From assembly GCF_000173655.1 (NCBI RefSeq), contig NZ_ABZU01000001.1, forward strand, positions 158,231-222,230: a DNA stretch of 64,000 nt, in the 5' to 3' direction. The DNA comes from Corynebacterium amycolatum SK46. GTDB lineage: Bacteria; Actinomycetota; Actinomycetes; Mycobacteriales; Mycobacteriaceae. The stretch's first letter is position 1; every line of letters starts with the position of its first letter. The position numbers were made by a program, and so were the translations under genes. The notes under the pieces are model-generated. The model saw nothing but the letters and a program-made list of their open reading frames with translations. It made no database searches and was not told the DNA's origin. Shown one piece after another: positions 38,138 through 46,680 of this stretch.

Positions 38138-39574
38138 TCAGCCGTGAAATTCACCGTCCGGGAACGCGTCGACCCACGTGCTTTCATCTCTGCCAAGCAC
38201 ATCAATAATCTTCTCAATGAGCCCGGCATTGGCCTTAATGTCGAGCGCAGGTGGATTTGGCATCGATAAACGGTACTTGGGATTGAACGTGTCGAGATAC
38301 TTCTCAGCCCATGAAATCCACGGACTGTCAGGCTCAATTCGCTTCACATATTCGAGATAGGAACACACCGCTTCAAACTTTTTTAACTCCTGAGAGCGCT
38401 GATACAACGCGTCGAAATAGAAATCCTTCGCGACAGTCTTCGCAGCGATTGGCTTAGCGAACTCATATTGCTTGGCTCGGAGCGCCCTCTCTTTGCCAGC
38501 AATCTCATAATCCGTCTTCTTCCAGAATTCCCGAATTTGATGCCACTTGAAATAGGACTCAATGCCGTCAGCAAACGCTTCTGAGTTCTTCTTCGAATCA
38601 CGCGCGGACATCCCTCGAAATTCAAGGACAAGTTGACCATTCGGGATTTTTTCCCAGAAGCGTCTCATCTTTTCGCCCTCGTGCCAACGGTTGTGATCAT
38701 CAATTTCTTCTTGCGTTGGCTCACGTTGCACCCGGTTATATCTCTCGCGGAACTTGAGCTCTTGAAGATCGAAATCAAAGCCGAGCTTGACTGCACGAAG
38801 CACTTTCTCTTTAGACCATGAGTCGTACCAAGTCTCTATTTCTATCCGGCCACCGTTCAGTTCAATCTCTGTGAAGAGCACATGCAAAACTCGCTTTACC
38901 CGCAATTGCACATCGGAACTAAACTGCCGCTTGTAGTATCCAAACGCTTCGACAGCTTTCTTATTGTATTTAGACACACGTTTGTCACCACGTAAAATCT
39001 CCCTCCACCCAACCAGTTTCATTGGCTCGATAGAGATAACAGCGGCCTTGAATCGGGGCTTCTCATGGCTATATACGAAGGTTCTTCCCTCGTAGTCAAA
39101 GACCTGGCTGCTTGACAGCCAAGACCTATCACGAGAAAGTTTCGCAGCTGCAGGTAACCAGAAGTCGTCAATTTCATCGATTGAAGCCACGATTGAAAAA
39201 ACGTCGAGGTCCGACTCTCCAATACCTTGGCGTATTCGAGCTACGTAAGGAGTTAAATCAACTTCAGGCTTGGCGGGTTCCGGCGTTGGTCTTGGGTTTT
39301 TCAACGTGGAGGGCACGGGTGACTCTTTTGCATCCACATTCTTCCGCCGCTTCCTATTAACTACAAGCGGCTCGGTACCGGCGTAAACTCTCTCACCACG
39401 TTTTGTAGCTACAGCCTTCCACTTATCACCGTGACCCGAAATCTTGACTAGCTTATGCCCCTCTAACATGCGCGCTGTATTCTTAAACGCCTCATACGGA
39501 GGGGCACCGGTGCAGCCGTCCACAATCCATCCAAGGACTTTCTTCTGTCTGCCGGTTAGCTCTTTCGCAGCCAT
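38138..39574 (-). CDS. Unknown protein with N-terminal winged-helix-like segment, probably acquired
   Basis: 478 residues from the ATG at 39574; the frame is open 48 codons further but that extension runs into the tRNA terminator. Residues about 1-65 (ELTGRQKKVLGWIVDGC, then ARMLEGHKLVKISG) look like a winged helix. A Pro/Lys-rich linker (about 75-105) leads to a large basic domain rich in Trp, Lys and Glu. I recognise no enzyme motif, signal peptide or membrane segment. G+C of three lines counted by eye is 38-50%, against about 58% nearby. The gene sits beside tRNA-Glu, a common integration target. Defence or mobile-element function is possible but not shown. Confidence 0.7.
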   Translation of the reverse strand: MAAKELTGRQKKVLGWIVDGCTGAPPYEAFKNTARMLEGHKLVKISGHGDKWKAVATKRGERVYAGTEPLVVNRKRRKNVDAKESPVPSTLKNPRPTPEPAKPEVDLTPYVARIRQGIGESDLDVFSIVASIDEIDDFWLPAAAKLSRDRSWLSSSQVFDYEGRTFVYSHEKPRFKAAVISIEPMKLVGWREILRGDKRVSKYNKKAVEAFGYYKRQFSSDVQLRVKRVLHVLFTEIELNGGRIEIETWYDSWSKEKVLRAVKLGFDFDLQELKFRERYNRVQREPTQEEIDDHNRWHEGEKMRRFWEKIPNGQLVLEFRGMSARDSKKNSEAFADGIESYFKWHQIREFWKKTDYEIAGKERALRAKQYEFAKPIAAKTVAKDFYFDALYQRSQELKKFEAVCSYLEYVKRIEPDSPWISWAEKYLDTFNPKYRLSMPNPPALDIKANAGLIEKIIDVLGRDESTWVDAFPDGEFHG

Positions 39575-39671
39575 ACCTCTATTGTCACGCAAACTAAAAG
39601 CGGGGAAAAGATTCGTTCGGCTGCTACCCCTGTAATTGTCTTGAGATTTATGGGGAAGGACATTTGAGAAG

Positions 39672-39707
39672 AGAAAATCCCGATTCGTAATCAATCGAAT
39701 CGGGATT
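39672..39707 (-). terminator. Terminator after tRNA-Glu (39769-39841)
   Basis: A perfect 12-bp inverted repeat, AATCCCGATTCG and its complement with an 8-base loop, is followed on the minus strand by TTTTCTC. It ends the tatD/tRNA-Glu transcript and separates it from the unknown gene. Confidence 0.88.
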
Positions 39708-39768
39708 CTGTGTCGCAAATTCCGTTTTCATGAACTGTCTAGGTCAGAGAAGCGAAACTGCCACTTTG

Positions 39769-39841
39769 TACCCCGTACGGGATTTGAACCCGTGTTACCG
39801 CCGTGAGAGGGCGGCGTCCTAGGCCGCTAGACGAACGGGGC
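39769..39841 (-). tRNA. tRNA-Glu (anticodon CTC)
   Basis: 73 bases. The acceptor stem GCCCCGT pairs with ACGGGGT (one G-U), with discriminator A. The anticodon arm is CCGCC-CTCTCAC-GGCGG, anticodon CTC; the T arm is CGGGTTCAAATCCCG. It is identical to the two other tRNA-Glu copies in the window. A terminator follows. CCA is not encoded. Confidence 0.96.
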
Positions 39842-39925
39842 TTAGAACTTTTTATCCGCGCGCTGCGGACTTGTTAAACAATACACTAGACGTGGATATT
39901 AACTGCAAATCGCCAGGTCAAGGCG

Positions 39926-40708
39926 TTAAATGCCAAGTGCTTCCGCGTTTTCTGCCAATGCGTTTTTAAGCTCCGCTTCATCCATACTTCGCAAAGTCGC
40001 AACTTCGGCGACAGTGTCCCGCAACGCAGCGACGAGCGCTGCAGAAACCACCTCCACCGCATCACCGCTTCCGGGGTCGCGCGGAAGATCAGTTTCCAGC
40101 AAAAGCCTATCGACGGGCACCTGCGACACATAGGCCCGCCCGCGCTTTGTCCGCAGCATGAGCGGATTGACGGAGATGTAGCCACCGGCTCGGATAAGCC
40201 TGGTCAGCTCATCGCTGGTGCCACCGAAACGGTGAAAGATGGGCACGAAATTCTTACCGGACGTGGAGCCGGAGTTCGAGACCAAGTCCTGCTCCAGCAG
40301 GTCGAGCACCGTATCGGCGCTGCGAACCGTGTGAATGGACAGGATATGTGACAGGCTCGAGGCTTGGACAGCATCTAAGATGCTGGTGAAAACATGGATT
40401 TGAGTCTCGGCAGGAACGTCGTCAAGCCTGCGGGGCGCGAAGTCCAAGCCAATCTCGCCGACGAAACGGGTGCGTGGAAGGGCCTCGCGAAAGATCTCGA
40501 GCTCACGCTCGCAATTATCATCGATATACCACGGGTGATAGCCCACGGCGACCATGGGGAGATTCTCGCGCTCTAGCTCGACAAATCCGGAGGGCCGGAC
40601 TGTCTGCGCGATGATCTCCACGCCTTCCTGCGCAATACCGGCTTTGAAGCGCTCGCGCGAAACCGGTGGCAGGAAATCGTAGTGAAAGTGGGTATCGATG
40701 AGCCGCAT
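39926..40708 (-). CDS. TatD-family metal-dependent hydrolase
   Basis: 260 residues. TIM-barrel amidohydrolase relative; TatD proteins act as 3'-5' exonucleases or deacylase-type hydrolases. Metal ligands are visible as IDTHFHYD at the N-terminus, the glutamate in VGEIGLDF, the histidine in SIHTVR and in IFHRFGG, and the aspartate in LLLETDLPRD. The ATG overlaps the tcdA stop by one base. Its pairing with tcdA and tRNA-Glu suggests co-expression only; no functional link is known to me. Confidence 0.9.
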   Translation of the reverse strand: MRLIDTHFHYDFLPPVSRERFKAGIAQEGVEIIAQTVRPSGFVELERENLPMVAVGYHPWYIDDNCERELEIFREALPRTRFVGEIGLDFAPRRLDDVPAETQIHVFTSILDAVQASSLSHILSIHTVRSADTVLDLLEQDLVSNSGSTSGKNFVPIFHRFGGTSDELTRLIRAGGYISVNPLMLRTKRGRAYVSQVPVDRLLLETDLPRDPGSGDAVEVVSAALVAALRDTVAEVATLRSMDEAELKNALAENAEALGI

Positions 40709-41487
40709 TACTTTTCCGTTGGTGGCTGGTTTTCGTCGGCCGGACCGCCGATGCGCGGGGCCAGCGGGGTTTCCTCGAACCCGAGCAGACGGCGAATGAC
40801 CTTTCCGGCCAGCATCTGCCCCATGATTGGCGGTATGTAGCTCATGGTACCGAGGGTTTCCGCTTTAGCGCCGCTGCCTTTATCTGCAATTCGCACTGGT
40901 TCTTCGGAGGAGTACAGCACCTCAAGACCGCGAATGCGTCGGCGGATACACACCTGACGGACGACTTTCGCCAGTGGACAGACCTTTGTCTTATTGATTT
41001 TTGAGAAGGTCAGCCGAGCCGGGTCGAGCTTATTTCCGCCGCCCATAGCGGAAATAAGGTGGACACGATTTTCCGCGCACCACTGCGCGATCTCAATCTT
41101 GCCGGTGACATCGTCGATAGCGTCGATGATGTAATCCGGACGCGGTAACTGCTCGAAGGTCTCCGCCAGGTTTTCGCGTGTGAGAAAGATCTGGCGGGCA
41201 TAGGTCGTACAATCCGGGTTGATATCGGCAACCATCGCCTCCATAACCTCGGCTTTGACCCGACCAATCGTCGAGACAAATGCCAGCGCCTGACGGTTGA
41301 GATTGCTCGGCTCCACGACGTCGCCGTCAATCAAGATGAGGTTGCCCACGCCACCTCGCGCGAGAGCTTCGGCACAACTCGACCCCACGCCTCCGAGTCC
41401 GACAACCATGACGGTAGATTCAGCCAACGTTTCTAGCCCCTCCTCCCCTAGGAGAAGCTTCAGTCGTGCGAAACGTTCACTGGTCAT
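40708..41487 (-). CDS. tcdA: tRNA threonylcarbamoyladenosine dehydratase (ThiF/E1-like)
   Basis: 259 residues. E1-like enzyme that cyclises t6A37 to ct6A in ANN-decoding tRNAs. The nucleotide loop GLGGVGSSCAEALARGGVG lies near residue 30, and ILIDGDVVEPSNLNRQ and DYIIDAIDDVTGK follow. The C-terminal part has GTMSYIPPIMGQMLAG, as in TcdA/CsdL. The start region lies in a 15-bp duplication with period 16, which places a second ATG at 41503 out of frame. The real start at 41487 aligns with the family. Confidence 0.88.
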   Translation of the reverse strand: MTSERFARLKLLLGEEGLETLAESTVMVVGLGGVGSSCAEALARGGVGNLILIDGDVVEPSNLNRQALAFVSTIGRVKAEVMEAMVADINPDCTTYARQIFLTRENLAETFEQLPRPDYIIDAIDDVTGKIEIAQWCAENRVHLISAMGGGNKLDPARLTFSKINKTKVCPLAKVVRQVCIRRRIRGLEVLYSSEEPVRIADKGSGAKAETLGTMSYIPPIMGQMLAGKVIRRLLGFEETPLAPRIGGPADENQPPTEK

Positions 41488-41510
41488 AGTCGCCCCTGGT
41501 CATAGTCGCC
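41480..41510. repeat. 15-bp direct repeat duplicating the tcdA start region
   Basis: CTGGTCATAGTCGCC occurs at 41480-41494 and 41496-41510, period 16. Each copy contains CAT, the start codon on the minus strand. The upstream ATG opens an 8-codon frame (41503-41477) that stops 4 bases inside tcdA. Confidence 0.85.
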
Positions 41511-41518
41511 TCGATTCT

Positions 41519-41556
41519 TAAAAAACAAAAACTCCCCAGCCGACCGACTGGGGAGT
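41519..41556 (-). terminator. Terminator of the Gln-Glu-Gln-Glu tRNA array
   Basis: ACTCCCCAG and its complement (41531-41539 and 41548-41556) form a 9-bp stem with an 8-base loop. On the minus strand they are followed by TTTTGTTTTT. It separates the tRNA array from tcdA. Confidence 0.9.
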
Positions 41557-41563
41557 AACTTTG

Positions 41564-41636
41564 TACCCCGTACGGGATTTGAACCCGTGTTACCGCCGTG
41601 AGAGGGCGGCGTCCTAGGCCGCTAGACGAACGGGGC
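41564..41636 (-). tRNA. tRNA-Glu (anticodon CTC)
   Basis: Same 73-base sequence as 39769-39841, with anticodon loop CTCTCAC. It is the last gene of the four-tRNA array and ends 8 bp before the terminator hairpin. Confidence 0.96.
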
Positions 41637-41675
41637 TTAGAACTGAATCCAACTCAACCGAGTGAGCGAATTCCG

Positions 41676-41747
41676 CTGGCCTACCAGGACTCGAACCTAG
41701 AATGACGGTACCAGAAACCGTTGTGTTGCCAATTACACCATAGGCCA
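41676..41747 (-). tRNA. tRNA-Gln (anticodon CTG)
   Basis: 72 bases. The acceptor stem TGGCCTA pairs with TAGGCCA, discriminator G. The anticodon arm is ACGGT-TTCTGGT-ACCGT, anticodon CTG; the T arm contains GGTTCGAGTCC. Actinobacteria lack GlnRS, so this tRNA is first charged with Glu by the nearby gltX product and then amidated by GatCAB. Confidence 0.96.
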
Positions 41748-41777
41748 ATAAAGACTGGCGCTTTCACGCCGTCTTTG

Positions 41778-41850
41778 TACCCCGTACGGGATTTGAACCC
41801 GTGTTACCGCCGTGAGAGGGCGGCGTCCTAGGCCGCTAGACGAACGGGGC
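41778..41850 (-). tRNA. tRNA-Glu (anticodon CTC)
   Basis: Third identical copy of the 73-base tRNA-Glu. Together with the following tRNA-Gln it is the upstream half of a duplicated Gln-Glu unit. Confidence 0.96.
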
Positions 41851-41899
41851 TTAGAACTTTGCAGTTAGTGAATACATTCAACAATGAACTTCTTCACTG

Positions 41900-41971
41900 C
41901 TGGCCTACCAGGACTCGAACCTAGAATGACGGTACCAGAAACCGTTGTGTTGCCAATTACACCATAGGCCA
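41900..41971 (-). tRNA. tRNA-Gln (anticodon CTG)
   Basis: Identical to 41676-41747. It is the first tRNA transcribed in the array; a promoter-like element lies 25-54 bp upstream. Confidence 0.96.
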
Positions 41972-41995
41972 TCGCTGCTGAACGCAACGAGGAAT

Positions 41996-42025
41996 AATAT
42001 AGCTAATTCGCGCCAACAAGAGCAA
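41996..42025 (-). promoter_or_regulatory. Putative promoter of the tRNA array
   Basis: On the minus strand TTGCTC (42020-42025) and TATATT (41996-42001) are separated by 18 bp, about 25 bp before the first tRNA-Gln. This fits a sigma-A promoter for a stable-RNA operon. Confidence 0.55.
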
Positions 42026-42088
42026 ATCACCTGGTCAAAGGCTCGTTTGAATTCGTGAGGACCCACAGCCCACCTCAGCAGTGCGCAT

Positions 42089-42153
42089 GACTAATGCATA
42101 ACTAATGCGGTGCATATAACTAACGCAGCCCGAGATCGAAAGCCCATTCGATC
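42089..42153. repeat. Direct repeats and an inverted repeat upstream of the AIPR-like gene
   Basis: Three copies of RACTAAYGC (42089-42097, 42100-42108, 42118-42126) are followed by a perfect 7-bp inverted repeat GATCGAA-N6-TTCGATC (42134-42153). They fill the leader between the tRNA array and the AIPR-like gene and may be operator sites. No ORF is found in 42026-42252. Confidence 0.6.
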
Positions 42154-42252
42154 GCAACTCAAAGCCGATCCGCCCTTCAGGAGACACTTCGTGGTGAAGC
42201 GGCTGACAAACAGCCGCCACACACCAAGAACCAGACCTGAAAGGCAGGCATC

Positions 42253-43662
42253 ATGACTTCCCCAACAACAACGGCAACAACCGCCCCTATCACGCTCGAG
42301 CTGGAGTTCTCCGACATCACGGAGCAAATGAACGGCACCATCGGTCGCATCATCGGCACTGTCACTATCCGTCAGTTCGCGAAAATCATCTCGGCTCTCA
42401 ACCTCGACGCCAACCCACGCGTGTCCCGCACCGGCCGTATCACCGATGCCATCATGGAAACCATCGACACCACGCCGGAGCTCTTCGCCTACAAGTCCAA
42501 GGGTGTGCTCCTGGCCTCCACTCAGTTCACCAGTGAAGACAATCTCTACCGCTTCACCTTCAGTAACCGTCGCATCGAAGGCATCCTCGACGGCGGCCAC
42601 AACTCGCTGGCTATCGCGCTGTTCGTCCTGGGCAAGCTCACTCCACCGCCTAGCCGCAAAATCAAGACGTGGTCCGAAATGAAGGAGGTCTGGTCGGAGC
42701 GTACGGAGGAAATCGAGGAATTGCTTGCCGACGAAAGCCTCACCGAGCTCGATGCCCGTGTTCCGGTAGAGGTACTCGTGCCCGGTGCTCGGGACGAGGA
42801 CACTGTGCAGGACTTCTCCGATGCGCTGCTTGATATCTGTGCGGCCCGCAACAACAATGCGGAGCTCAAGGCGGAGGCAAAACTCAACCGCGCTGGCTAC
42901 TTCGATGAGTTGAAGCACACACTGCCGCAGGGAATTAGCGACAACGTACAGTGGCGAACCAACGATACTGGACGTCTGAAGGTGAGCGATGTCATCGCTA
43001 TGGCCTGGATTCCGCTGTCCTGTATTGACCTGCCGAAGGATGCCGACGGCAAGCAGATTGAAGCACCGTATCCGACCAGCCTCTACTCCGGCAAGGCCAA
43101 GCTGCTTGACCGCTTCGAGGATGTCATGAGCTCACCTGAGGTGACCAAGCCCAGCACCGAGAACATCAATGAGCGCACCGAAGAGGTAGTTCTCTACAAC
43201 GAGAAGGTTCGCAGTGCCTTGAACCTCACCCGCGACTTCATCGACATTTTCGAGCGCATCAACGCGGAACTACCCGATCTCTATAACGAGAGTGGCGGCA
43301 AATTCGGTGGCATTGATGCAGTCAACAAGGCCAACAAGAAGAGCCTGCGGACTGGCAAGACTCCACAGAAGTACTCGAAGTTCTACCGTCAGCCTATCGG
43401 CTACGCGATTCCGGACGGGTTCATCTACCCGCTTGTCTATGCCTTCGCCGCCCTGCTCAAGCGCAACGAGGACGGCACGGTCTACTGGGGAACCGACTGG
43501 CACGAGTTCTTCAATAAGCACATGAGCTCGCTGGTCAAGGACTACCGCGAAACCTCCATGAATATGCTGAACCGCGACCCGCAAAAGGTGGGCAAAGAAT
43601 TAGGCTCTTACACGAACTTGCATCGCTCAGCCCAGCTAGCTCTCTTTACTGAGCAGCAGTAA
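42253..43662 (+). CDS. AIPR-like (abortive infection phage resistance family) protein
   Basis: 469 residues. The block [14 protein letters not shown] followed by [14 protein letters not shown] (Asp113-Gly-Gly-His) resembles the AIPR pattern, in which a FxYxNNGI stretch precedes a I-V-N-G-G-Q-T motif. It also recalls the DGQHR motif of DndB-like proteins. No signal peptide or membrane segment is seen. It stands alone beside the tRNA array, with repeats in its leader, and its 3' end overlaps gltX convergently by 17 bp. G+C is close to the neighbours, so a recent transfer is not evident. Function is unknown; phage defence is inferred from the family name only. Confidence 0.6.
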   Translation: MTSPTTTATTAPITLELEFSDITEQMNGTIGRIIGTVTIRQFAKIISALNLDANPRVSRTGRITDAIMETIDTTPELFAYKSKGVLLASTQFTSEDNLYRFTFSNRRIEGILDGGHNSLAIALFVLGKLTPPPSRKIKTWSEMKEVWSERTEEIEELLADESLTELDARVPVEVLVPGARDEDTVQDFSDALLDICAARNNNAELKAEAKLNRAGYFDELKHTLPQGISDNVQWRTNDTGRLKVSDVIAMAWIPLSCIDLPKDADGKQIEAPYPTSLYSGKAKLLDRFEDVMSSPEVTKPSTENINERTEEVVLYNEKVRSALNLTRDFIDIFERINAELPDLYNESGGKFGGIDAVNKANKKSLRTGKTPQKYSKFYRQPIGYAIPDGFIYPLVYAFAALLKRNEDGTVYWGTDWHEFFNKHMSSLVKDYRETSMNMLNRDPQKVGKELGSYTNLHRSAQLALFTEQQ

Positions 43663-45133
43663 AAGGAGTGACCTCGAGCGCCTTGCGCAGTCGGCCCAGG
43701 CTGCGGCTGCGGCCAAGCAGCTCCATGGACTCAAACAGTGGCGGGGACACCTGAGCACCAGTCACGGCCACACGCACCGGACCGAAAGCCTTGCGCGGCT
43801 TCAGCTCTAGGTCCTCGATGAGGGCCTTCTGAAGTGCAGCTTCGAGCTTCTCGGTGACGAAGTCCTCTTCGCTGAGCGGCTCCACAGCTGCAATGGTGGC
43901 CTCCAGGACAGCGACGGCGTCTTCCTTGAAGTTACGACGTGCCGAGCGCTCATCGAAGGTGAACTCGTCCTCTTCGACGACCAGGAACTTCGAGAGGTCC
44001 CAGGCGTCGGAAAGCGTCTTCACACGGGTCTGCAGCAACGTTGCCAGGAAAGCGAACTTATCCGCCGGGTAGTCGGCCGGGAAGTCAAAGTGGCTTTCCA
44101 GGTACGTGCGCAGACGCTGCTCGAAGTCCTTCGGATCGAGCATGCGGATGTGGTCCGCGTTGATAGCGTCGGCCTTCTTCTGATCGAAGCGAGCCGGGTT
44201 GGACAGCACATCGTGGATATCGAAGGCCTTGACCATCTCGTCCATCGTGAAGATGTCCTGGTCGCCGTCCATAGACCACCCCAGCAGAGCCAGGTAGTTC
44301 AGCAGCCCCTCGCGGATGAAACCGTTATCGCGGTGGATGAAGAGGTTGGACTGCGGGTCGCGCTTGGACAGCTTCTTATTCCCCTCGCCCATAACGAACG
44401 GCAGGTGCCCGAACTCCGGGGTGAACTTGGCGACACCGATGCGCTTCAGCGACTCGTAGAGAGCGATCTGGCGCGGCGTCGATGGCAGCAGGTCCTCACC
44501 ACGCAGGACGTGAGTGATCTCCATCAGAGCGTCATCGACCGGGTTAACCAGGGTGTAGAGCGGTTCACCGTTGGAGCGGGCAATAACGAAGTCCGGAACC
44601 AGGCCGGCCTTGAACTCGATACGACCGCGGACGAGGTCCTCGAAGACAATGTCCTCATCCGGCATGCGCAGACGAATCACCGGCTTGCGGCCCTCCGCGC
44701 GGAAGGCTTCCTTCTGCTCCTCGGTGAGGTTGCGGTCATAGTTGTCGTAGCCCAGCTTCGGGTCACGGCCAGCGGCCCTGTGGCGCTCCTCAACCTCTTC
44801 AGCGGTGGAAAAGGCCTCGTAAGCTTCACCGGCGTCAATGAGGCGCTGCAATACATCGGCGTAGATGTCCTTGCGCTGCGACTGGCGGTACGGGCCGTGC
44901 GGACCGCCGACGTCGATGCCCTCGTCCCAGTCAATACCGAGCCAATTCAAGGCCTCGATGATTGCCTGATAGGACTCTTCGGAGTCGCGAGCGGCATCGG
45001 TATCTTCGATGCGGAAGATCAGCTTGCCACCAGTGTGACGGGCATATGCCCAGTTGAACAGGGCGGTGCGGATGAGGCCAACGTGCGGAGTACCGGTTGG
45101 CGACGGGCAAAAGCGTACGCGAACATCTGACAT
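43646..45133 (-). CDS. gltX: Glutamyl-tRNA synthetase
   Basis: 495 residues from ATG at 45133; the frame is open 23 codons further, but the family starts just before [17 protein letters not shown]. Class I synthetase with the HIGH-like HVGL and the KMSKS-like [21 protein letters not shown] and [13 protein letters not shown] are typical. In actinobacteria it also misacylates tRNA-Gln for later amidation, so its position next to three tRNA-Glu and two tRNA-Gln genes is notable. It converges with the AIPR-like gene. Confidence 0.98.
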   Translation of the reverse strand: MSDVRVRFCPSPTGTPHVGLIRTALFNWAYARHTGGKLIFRIEDTDAARDSEESYQAIIEALNWLGIDWDEGIDVGGPHGPYRQSQRKDIYADVLQRLIDAGEAYEAFSTAEEVEERHRAAGRDPKLGYDNYDRNLTEEQKEAFRAEGRKPVIRLRMPDEDIVFEDLVRGRIEFKAGLVPDFVIARSNGEPLYTLVNPVDDALMEITHVLRGEDLLPSTPRQIALYESLKRIGVAKFTPEFGHLPFVMGEGNKKLSKRDPQSNLFIHRDNGFIREGLLNYLALLGWSMDGDQDIFTMDEMVKAFDIHDVLSNPARFDQKKADAINADHIRMLDPKDFEQRLRTYLESHFDFPADYPADKFAFLATLLQTRVKTLSDAWDLSKFLVVEEDEFTFDERSARRNFKEDAVAVLEATIAAVEPLSEEDFVTEKLEAALQKALIEDLELKPRKAFGPVRVAVTGAQVSPPLFESMELLGRSRSLGRLRKALEVTPFTAAQ

Positions 45134-45170
45134 GCTTTCCCACGATACCCGCCCTCCCACCTGCAGGCAT

Positions 45171-45192
45171 GCATAGGGTTTGTATAGGGTTA
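45171..45192. repeat. 11-bp tandem repeat at the stop of the TIM-barrel gene
   Basis: GCATAGGGTTT and GTATAGGGTTA follow each other (45171-45181, 45182-45192), sharing nine positions. The second copy ends with the stop codon of the isomerase-like gene (45190-45192 on the minus strand). Confidence 0.7.
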
Positions 45193-45903
45193 CAGAGTCC
45201 ACTCCCCAGCCACTTCGCCGGCGTATCCGGCGGCGCGCAGCCGCTCAACCCAGCTGCGCAGTGGCACCTCACCGGAACCCGGCGCGCGGCGGCCTGGGAA
45301 ATCGGCAATCTGGACGTGCGCCGGCAGGCTCACTCTTCCGGTCTCCACATCAGTGAGCCAAGCATCCACGTCGACGCCATTGGCCGCAAAATGGTAAAAG
45401 TCCGCGAGCACGCCAGCACCAGTCTGTTGCGCTAACTCCTCGGCTTGCCAGGGATCTGTAATGGGGTAATCGCTCATCCCGGACAGTGGCTCAATCAATG
45501 CGCGAACCCCGCTGAGCTCCAGCTCGGCAGTAATCTCAGTCAGCTTTTGCACCTGCAAGTCCGTTAGCTCCCCCGAGCGCCCCAGCAGCACGTTTGAGCA
45601 TTTCAGCCCCGTGGCTCGCGCGATCTGGCTCACTGCCTCCAGGTGTCCCGCGGGCAGCCCATCTGTATCGAGCACTCCTCTCTGCCCCGCTGCCATATCG
45701 CCACCCCACAGGTTCATGGCATAAAGACCAAGGCTGTCGTCAAAGAGGTCACAAAAAGCGGAAACCTCATCGGGTGCGGGCACTGCGAGGTCAAATGGCC
45801 ACCAGAATTCCACGGCCGCGTAGCCGTCGTCACGCGCGGCGTTGACGGCGTCGTGCGGGGACATGTGTGCGTAGACCGTAGAACAGTTAATAATTGTGCT
45901 CAT
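45190..45903 (-). CDS. Hydroxypyruvate isomerase-like TIM-barrel protein
   Basis: 237 residues from ATG at 45903. AP-endonuclease-2/xylose-isomerase-like barrel of the Hyi group. [22 protein letters not shown] with the metal glutamate, [10 protein letters not shown] and [18 protein letters not shown] match the family. Its start codon overlaps that of the divergent SDR gene (CATG at 45901-45904), and no ribosome site is visible before it. A leaderless message is therefore likely. Together with the SDR it may form a small sugar-acid pathway, but the substrate is unknown. Confidence 0.85.
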   Translation of the reverse strand: MSTIINCSTVYAHMSPHDAVNAARDDGYAAVEFWWPFDLAVPAPDEVSAFCDLFDDSLGLYAMNLWGGDMAAGQRGVLDTDGLPAGHLEAVSQIARATGLKCSNVLLGRSGELTDLQVQKLTEITAELELSGVRALIEPLSGMSDYPITDPWQAEELAQQTGAGVLADFYHFAANGVDVDAWLTDVETGRVSLPAHVQIADFPGRRAPGSGEVPLRSWVERLRAAGYAGEVAGEWTL

Positions 45904-46624
45904 GACCAAAACGGTAGTAGTAACTGGCGGCGGTGCGGGCATTGGTCGCGAAATTGCTCTGGCTTTCGCCGCCGATGGCTGGCACGTGCATATCTGCGGC
46001 AGGCGTATCGACGCGCTCGAGACTGTTGCCGCCGAAGCGGACAACATCACCTACTCCAGGTGTGACATCACCGACCCCGAGCAGGTCCGTGCGATGTTTG
46101 AGAACGCGCAGGTGGCTACGGGAACTATTGATGTTGCGGTGCTCAATGCGGGGCTGCCCGGCACGCCCGCGGAGTTCGGAGAGACCGACATTGAAGACTT
46201 CCGGGCGGTCATCGATACGAATGTGGTCGGCTCGTACCTGTGTGCACGCGAGGCTTTTTCGCGGATGAAGGCGGGGTGTGAGGGGAAGGCGGACCAAGCA
46301 GGCGGCCGAATCCTGGTCAATTGTTCTATCGCGGCGCAGGTGCCGAGAGCGCATACGGCGGCGTACGCGACGTCGAAAAGCGCGCTTGCCGGAATGACCC
46401 ACGTGCTTGCCCTCGACGGACGCGAGTATGGCATTACGGCAACGCGCATTGATATTGGCAGTGCGCAGACTGACTTGTTGGGGACGTTCACAGGCAGCGA
46501 GCCAATGTTCGATGCCAAGCAGGCTGCGGAGACCTTCCTCTACGCCGCGAATCTGCCGGCAAGTGCAGTCATCGATCAGCTCACGATTACCGCTGCGGGT
46601 ATGCCCTTTTTGGGTAGGGGTTAG
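45902..46624 (+). CDS. Short-chain dehydrogenase/reductase
   Basis: 240 residues from the ATG at 45902; a GTG two codons earlier is possible. The NAD(P) loop VVVTGGGAGIGREIALAF comes first, then NAG in VLNAGLPG. The catalytic Ser is in VNCSIAAQ and the Tyr/Lys pair in AAYATSKSALAG. It is divergent from the isomerase-like gene, with overlapping start codons and no clear ribosome site. Substrate unknown. Confidence 0.92.
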   Translation: MTKTVVVTGGGAGIGREIALAFAADGWHVHICGRRIDALETVAAEADNITYSRCDITDPEQVRAMFENAQVATGTIDVAVLNAGLPGTPAEFGETDIEDFRAVIDTNVVGSYLCAREAFSRMKAGCEGKADQAGGRILVNCSIAAQVPRAHTAAYATSKSALAGMTHVLALDGREYGITATRIDIGSAQTDLLGTFTGSEPMFDAKQAAETFLYAANLPASAVIDQLTITAAGMPFLGRG

Positions 46625-46680
46625 CCTGCCCCTTAAACTGAAGCACAACTGGGTTTAGATTGAGGAGGCGGGTTAGGGCT

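Noticed and set aside
38066..38269. Small plus-strand ORF of 67 codons at the end of the unknown gene
   Set aside because: It overlaps the coding 3' end of the minus-strand gene, with no ribosome site.
41564..41971. CRISPR-like repetition of 70-base units
   Set aside because: The repeated units are complete tRNA genes with correct arms and anticodons.
42026..42252. T-box or riboswitch leader for the AIPR-like gene
   Set aside because: No specifier stem or antiterminator sequence was seen; the repeats look more like protein-binding sites.
43646..45202. gltX start at 45202
   Set aside because: The family begins just before the VRFCPSPTG strand; the 23-residue extension is low in similarity to any GltX.
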